Source of the DNA: Zelopaecilomyces penicillatus
Taxonomy: Eukaryota; Ascomycota; Sordariomycetes; Hypocreales; Pseudodiploosporaceae
Assembly: GCA_005765155.1 (NCBI GenBank)
Contig: VCCP01000001.1
Span: forward strand, 2,852,001 to 2,916,000
Direction of reading: 5' to 3'
DNA length: 64,000 bases
Shown here: piece by piece, positions 59,571-64,000 of the stretch
Layout of the letters: each line of letters begins with the position of its first letter
Numbering within the stretch: the stretch's first letter is position 1
Program-made: the position numbers and the translations under genes
The notes under the pieces: model-generated
Databases searched by the model: none
What the model saw: only the letters and a program-made list of their open reading frames with translations
What the model was told of the DNA's origin: nothing

Positions 59571-61012
59571 TCATACAATGCCGAGCTCTAACTCCATATC
59601 GTCCCAGCGACCCTTTCTCATACAATCGAGGGTTCTCAATCTACTCAGCCACTGTGCTACATCACTCTTCTTGTCGCACTTGGCAGGTCGATTTTGTAAC
59701 CTCCAGGAGGCAAGTTGGTACTCAATCAATGTTTCGTAGATCCACTTGATGTCATCATAGTCCTCAAGTAGTTCCTTGATGATGTCCATTTCTTTAGCCA
59801 CAAGTGATAAGCGTTCTTCGCGAGTCAGTTGGGGGGCTACCGCGGGTTGAGTATTTTCGTTGACCACGTTGAGCACCAGAAACCGGTGATAGTACCAGAG
59901 GGATTGATCTTCCGGTCCAACATTAAGAGCGCCCCCAACCAAGGTGAGCTCTGTAGAACAATATGTCAGTTTATATAGTCATAATGGAGACCGGGGGCTG
60001 GGCATCAGATATAAAGCATACCTTCCTCGAGGAATGTTTTGCGAGCGATATCATTAGCCCCCCGCTCATCCAAGACGCGACAGATGAGTTGACTTCGATT
60101 ATGCCAAGCAGAGAAATTTGATAGATCACTGTGAATTTTATCTGTTGTATAGTGAAACTCAGCTTCTACCATGCTGTGACCTACCAAGGCTGGGCTTTCC
60201 AACTGGGCTATAACGTAGCGACGGTAGGCCCATGCATGGTAATTTCTGGAATCCTTTAGCAGCATCCTGCCGACCAAACCAAGCTCTTCCTCCCAGATTG
60301 CCTTGGTGAATAAGATAGGTAGTCGTTCTATAGCTAGCTGCAGAATCCACATCCGGTAGTTCCAGATCCAGTAGCACTTGGGGTGCTCCATTAAAAGTGG
60401 AACTATAAACCCGAGCTCAGATCTGATAGTATTCTGATCTCTATCAATATTCACCTTGTTGGTAGCATCGGCTTCCTGGTTTAGGTCAGTTGCTGAACCA
60501 CACACTCCTGTAGTAGTAGCAGTCTGAGGGATCCCTGTAGATGATGAAGCCAGCGGTTCGGCGCGGCAAGAGGCCATGATTTTGGTGTTTTGTGAAGAAT
60601 TAGGTGACGCAATTGAGAGTGGTTCATCCAACGGCTTGGATAATTGTCCCGAGAGTAAACAGCGCCGCCGGGTGTTCCATAGTGTATAGTATTCCGGATT
60701 GAGACGCAAGAGCTTCGAGGTGAGTTGGAAAGTATCTGATCCGAAATGCGAGGCTGCTATCTACAGTAACATGACATGAGCCAGGAAAGTATACATGGAG
60801 TGCGCCAAAAAAAGCAAAGGGGGTGGTGAGAACAACTTGTTGGCGAACCTGGCCCTCAAGTGCCTGGTATTTAGAAATTTTGTCCAGCTCCTGTTGGCGC
60901 TGTTCCACAGTTCGCGTTCGCGAGGTTCGGGCTACGCCGTGCTGTTCAACATGCATCAGCAAGTGCCTTTTTCATGACAACCAAGTAGAGCTTTCGTGCT
61001 TACACTTGCCAT
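59571..61012 (-). CDS. bet4: Rab geranylgeranyltransferase alpha subunit
   Basis: Alpha subunit of geranylgeranyltransferase II, which prenylates Rab GTPases together with the beta subunit and REP. Exons (minus): 61012-61004 (ATG GCA AGT), 60941-60837, 60760-60022 and 59950-59571, 410 aa. I chose the tiny first exon because M-A-S joined to HGVAR gives the family-like N-terminus; a 62-nt GTAAGC/CAG intron separates them. An alternative start at 60956 would give MHVEQHGVAR without that intron. The repeated PPTA helices are visible: LNPEYYTLWNTRRR, HPKCYWIWNYRMW, DSRNYHAWAYRRYV and LSNFSAWHNRSQL. About 65 Ser/Thr-rich residues are inserted after the first repeat. Donor GTTGTT of intron 2 is weak, so that border is the least sure. 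Confidence 0.88.
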
Positions 61013-61840
61013 GGTTGAGTGTTCAATGGGATTATCACGAACGGGGTTGCTCCAGGTTTATCCAGGCGCTCGAGGACACACCACATTACACAAGCTCCTG
61101 AGCTAGGGTGAGGGGCAATTGTTAGCCAATGATGAATGCAGTTCGTTAGCACTCCTAGGTTGAAATGTGGTTGTGTTGCTACCCTATACCGCCCACATCT
61201 GTTACAAACAAGTTCCATTGAGCTGTTGCCTTCCCTAACCCTTTAATTATCATGCCTCACAGGTACACAGTATCTAGTAGGACTTGATACTGCTGGTTAG
61301 ATAACCAACCCGTAGACATAGTATGGGGGAAACGAATGGAACGATAAATATGAAAGAAGTGTTGTGTCCTTGGCCAAGCGGCCTAACAATTTGTCGATAC
61401 ACCGTTGCACGGCACGTTCTCTACGACATACCAAATTTGGCCTGTTGTCTCCACCTAAAGGCATGGTGAAGTCTGAGACCATACTTCTAGACTTTCATCA
61501 GTTCTCTCTGTTTGATTCACCTGGGACAGTCTAGACTCTGGAGCCACAACGATTACACCTTGATCATTGCTGTTCTGCCTTGTTCATGCACCCAGCCCAG
61601 TCTTGCCGACATTGCATCAATAAGCAGGCATAGGCGCTCACAATGCGATGCAGAAACGGGAGATGCACCCATTCAGACCAGTGGCATGTTGTTCATGGAC
61701 TCTCTTGTGTACACCGCCTAATCCCCGACCGTCACCTCCTATTTCTGGCAATGTTGAGAGGCCACTATTATCTGCCGAGTCTTGAACGGCTCACGTGTGT
61801 ACGGTAGCCTGGCAAGCGCTGCATGTCGGGGTACCTCAGG

Positions 61841-61905
61841 TGGCAATACCGAGTATTACCCTACCTAGTAGAAGGTAATTGCTGTAGAACAGGTACCTGA
61901 CATAT
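61841..61905. repeat. TACCTA island
   Basis: Several ACCTAGTAGAAGGTA and GGTACCTGA words in a short space, of the same spacer-repeat family. Confidence 0.4.
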
Positions 61906-63160
61906 TACCATCATCATCACCACCAAGGTATCATTCCTTTACCAAACCTAAGAAAGTACAACAGTATTCACCAAACAGGAATCCCTCCAGGGTTCAGAAC
62001 ACCGTGTTGAGTGCTTGACCCCATATAAAGGGACCTTGTCTATCACTTAACCTAGCACTTCTAGTACATAGAAAGGCTGCCTATAATCACGCAACACCAA
62101 AAATGCGGGGGAGCAGATTATCACCATCAAAACCAAGCTTGAGCTTAACCTGGCCGTGTGTCCATATTTACTGTACATGACATGGGTACCTGAATACAAC
62201 CCCCAGCGTGTTGCTTGGACACCTTGACGGCTACTAACAAGGGGGCTGTCAAGTCAAGTTACATGTACCTGACTGAAGGGACGGACGGATAGTCGCTAAT
62301 AAAGTGAAGCCAGAATATCACGACGACATGGGTTTCTTCATCATCAAAGTCTTGTAGCTGCATACACCCGCGGAAGCCGATGTGGAAGACGCTTCCGTCT
62401 GACGTTGACAAGGGACCGAGGAGGCCCCGATCGGAATTCTGTAGCGTGGTTTGAGAGGGGTTCTTTACAGACTCGTGATGCGTGCTAGCGTCTGTATAAT
62501 GCACGGCATTGACGGAAGTAGAGCAATCAGTTTGCGTTGGCGGGGCCCTGGTCACGCAGGTAAGCAAAGCTACAGGTCAGCCTTCAGGTACCCGTCAAGA
62601 AAGATTATTCTTCCGGCACCCCTGTCACAGATGTAACCTATAAACAAGCCTCCCAAGCCTCTATACAGATAATTAGGTGCCTTCTTACCTAAGGTATCAA
62701 TTAGCTGTAACTAGCAGCTTATCGACCGCTAATCTACTAACCTTCTGTGATCGTAGTACAGCATGTAATTATTGTAGGTTAGTGGTTTTTTATCTGTACA
62801 GCAGCAGTACGCTGTATAATATCAGCTTGAACCAGACGGACCAGGCCATCTTTTCTCTTTTTTACTCACCCCGTAGGTGCCAATGCTATCTTGCCCAGGA
62901 AACGTGGTAATTACAACTGTATAATAAGTACCTTGTATCACTGAGTTGGTACTAAGCTTGGAGCCAAGAGCCTAAGGTAGACAGCAGTCCCGGCCATTGC
63001 CGAGCCGAGGAGTACTGTATCAGCAAGGAAGCCACTGCATTGTCCTTGTGCGCCAGCATTGTACCTCCGGTGTTCGCTTAAAGTAAAATACATGCAGTAG
63101 TGGTTGAGATATACTGATCTGAAAGCTACCTGTACCCAGTAATTACCGATTACGTTCAAC

Positions 63161-63385
63161 ACTACCTACCTACTTATTGGGTAGGTAATGTACCTCTTGC
63201 TCAGGTACCCAAGGTACTCAGGTATTATTATTATTAGATGCTTAAGTACTTAATAGGTACTACTTAAGGTACCTACCTACAAATTATTCTGCTATTTCAG
63301 GTACCTAGATACAGTCCAATATACTATATCAGTTATCAAGATAGATTACTACTACTAAGTAGTAGTTAGTAGGTACTAGATAACC
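63161..63385. repeat. Large TACCTA/TAGGTA/GGTACC island
   Basis: The longest such island in the window. It has CTACCTACCTACTTATTGGG, GGTACCCAAGGTACTCAGG, a TTA trinucleotide run, and CTTAAGTACTTAATAGG, then CTACTACTAAGTAGTAG. Many words are palindromes or inverted pairs. No coding potential. Confidence 0.6.
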
Positions 63386-64000
63386 GTATCTATATCATGC
63401 ATTGTACCCAATCGGGTTCCTCTGACCCATCAAAAAAGTATTTAAAGGACCTACTATATGTAGTACTAAACCAATTTCATGATAGCCGTCTTAATCAGGG
63501 TGTGAGCAACCTGCAATGCATTATAACCTTCTCGGCCGATATTCTATACGTAGGCTAGTACCTAAGTAGGTAGCCAGTCAGTCTGCTATTACCTTTCCTG
63601 AGTCTTCTAGATGTATGCCAATCTTCCCTCTCGGCGCTCCCCACACGACCAGACAATGCCATTTAATCATTGTCCTCGAAGCTGTCTTGCTTATGTGGTA
63701 CCAATGGAGGAGTCCAGGTAGGTATTGAGAGAGAATTGCCCTAGGTATTCAACAGTCAGTATCCATTCTGGAAGTAGGATTGTAAATGGAGCTTTAGTGT
63801 AACGTTGCAGAGCCATGCCACACATGTGGAAAACCAAAGGTTGCCAATCCGACTTGTGCCTCGCTTACCTTGTCAGTTTCTTTGTGAGTGAGTGAGCGAG
63901 CTCCGAGACCTGCCCTGGACGGACCAGCCGCGCCAGTTGGGGGCTGACCCATTTCTGTGTTTCGGTGCTCGCAATCCAGGGGTAGGCTCAAATCGAGTAC

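Larger units (their letters stand above)
61013..64000. other. Right-end region without a supported gene
   Basis: About 3 kb with no frame above about 100 codons. Two TACCTA/TAGGTA islands (61841-61905 and 63161-63385) and two TATA-like words (near 62024 and 63440). It may be the upstream region of a gene beyond the right edge. Confidence 0.5.

Overview
The window is nuclear DNA from a filamentous ascomycete, most likely a Sordariomycete and plausibly a hypocrealean. Reasons: genes are split by short introns (about 50-120 nt) with GTATGT/GTAAGT-type donors and CTAAC/CTGAC branch points. The gene set is typically fungal (fused TrpA-TrpB tryptophan synthase, PRM1, ATG8, HOOK, aerobic coproporphyrinogen oxidase). 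Intergenic spacers are rich in TACCTA/TAGGTA islands and carry small AT-only patches that look like RIP-decayed repeats. I found no operons, CRISPR arrays, tRNA or rRNA genes, and no telomeric repeat.

Layout, left to right: a 9.4-kb stretch without a convincing gene; an SH3-RasGEF of Cdc25 type (+); PRM1 plasma-membrane fusion protein (+); tryptophan synthase (+, six exons); mitochondrial ribosomal protein bL28m/MRPL24 (-) divergent from a HAUS4-like augmin subunit (+); mitochondrial aspartate aminotransferase (-, with an apparent 3-nt exon); a maltose/alpha-glucoside-type MFS permease (+); ATG8 (-); coproporphyrinogen III oxidase HEM13 (+); a SWS1/Shu2-like SWIM protein (+); proteasome lid subunit RPN8 (-); adenylate kinase ADK1 (+); HOOK dynein adaptor (-); a small secreted I9-type peptidase inhibitor (-); an unrecognised coiled-coil-like protein (-); ribosomal protein S23/uS12 (+); COQ2 (-); a 1385-aa JmjC/zf-4CXXC_R1/AT-hook chromatin protein (+); a secreted histidine acid phosphatase (+); Rab geranylgeranyltransferase alpha subunit BET4 (-); and a 3-kb gene-free right end.

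Most genes are housekeeping and unrelated to each other: amino-acid metabolism (trp synthase, AAT), mitochondrial function (MRPL24, COQ2, AAT, HEM13), traffic and cytoskeleton (HOOK, BET4, ATG8, HAUS4-like), signalling and mating (RasGEF, PRM1), genome maintenance and chromatin (SWS1-like, JmjC-R1), translation and proteolysis (RPS23, RPN8). I see no biosynthetic cluster or defence island. The points most worth a second look are the 3-nt micro-exon in AAT, the JmjC-R1-AT-hook protein with a G-quadruplex-forming coding repeat, the HAUS4 and SWS1 assignments, the secreted I9 inhibitor beside an AT-rich patch, and the large TACCTA-studded non-coding left end.

All exon borders were derived by hand from splice signals, reading-frame continuity and remembered family conservation. 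No search or alignment was run.
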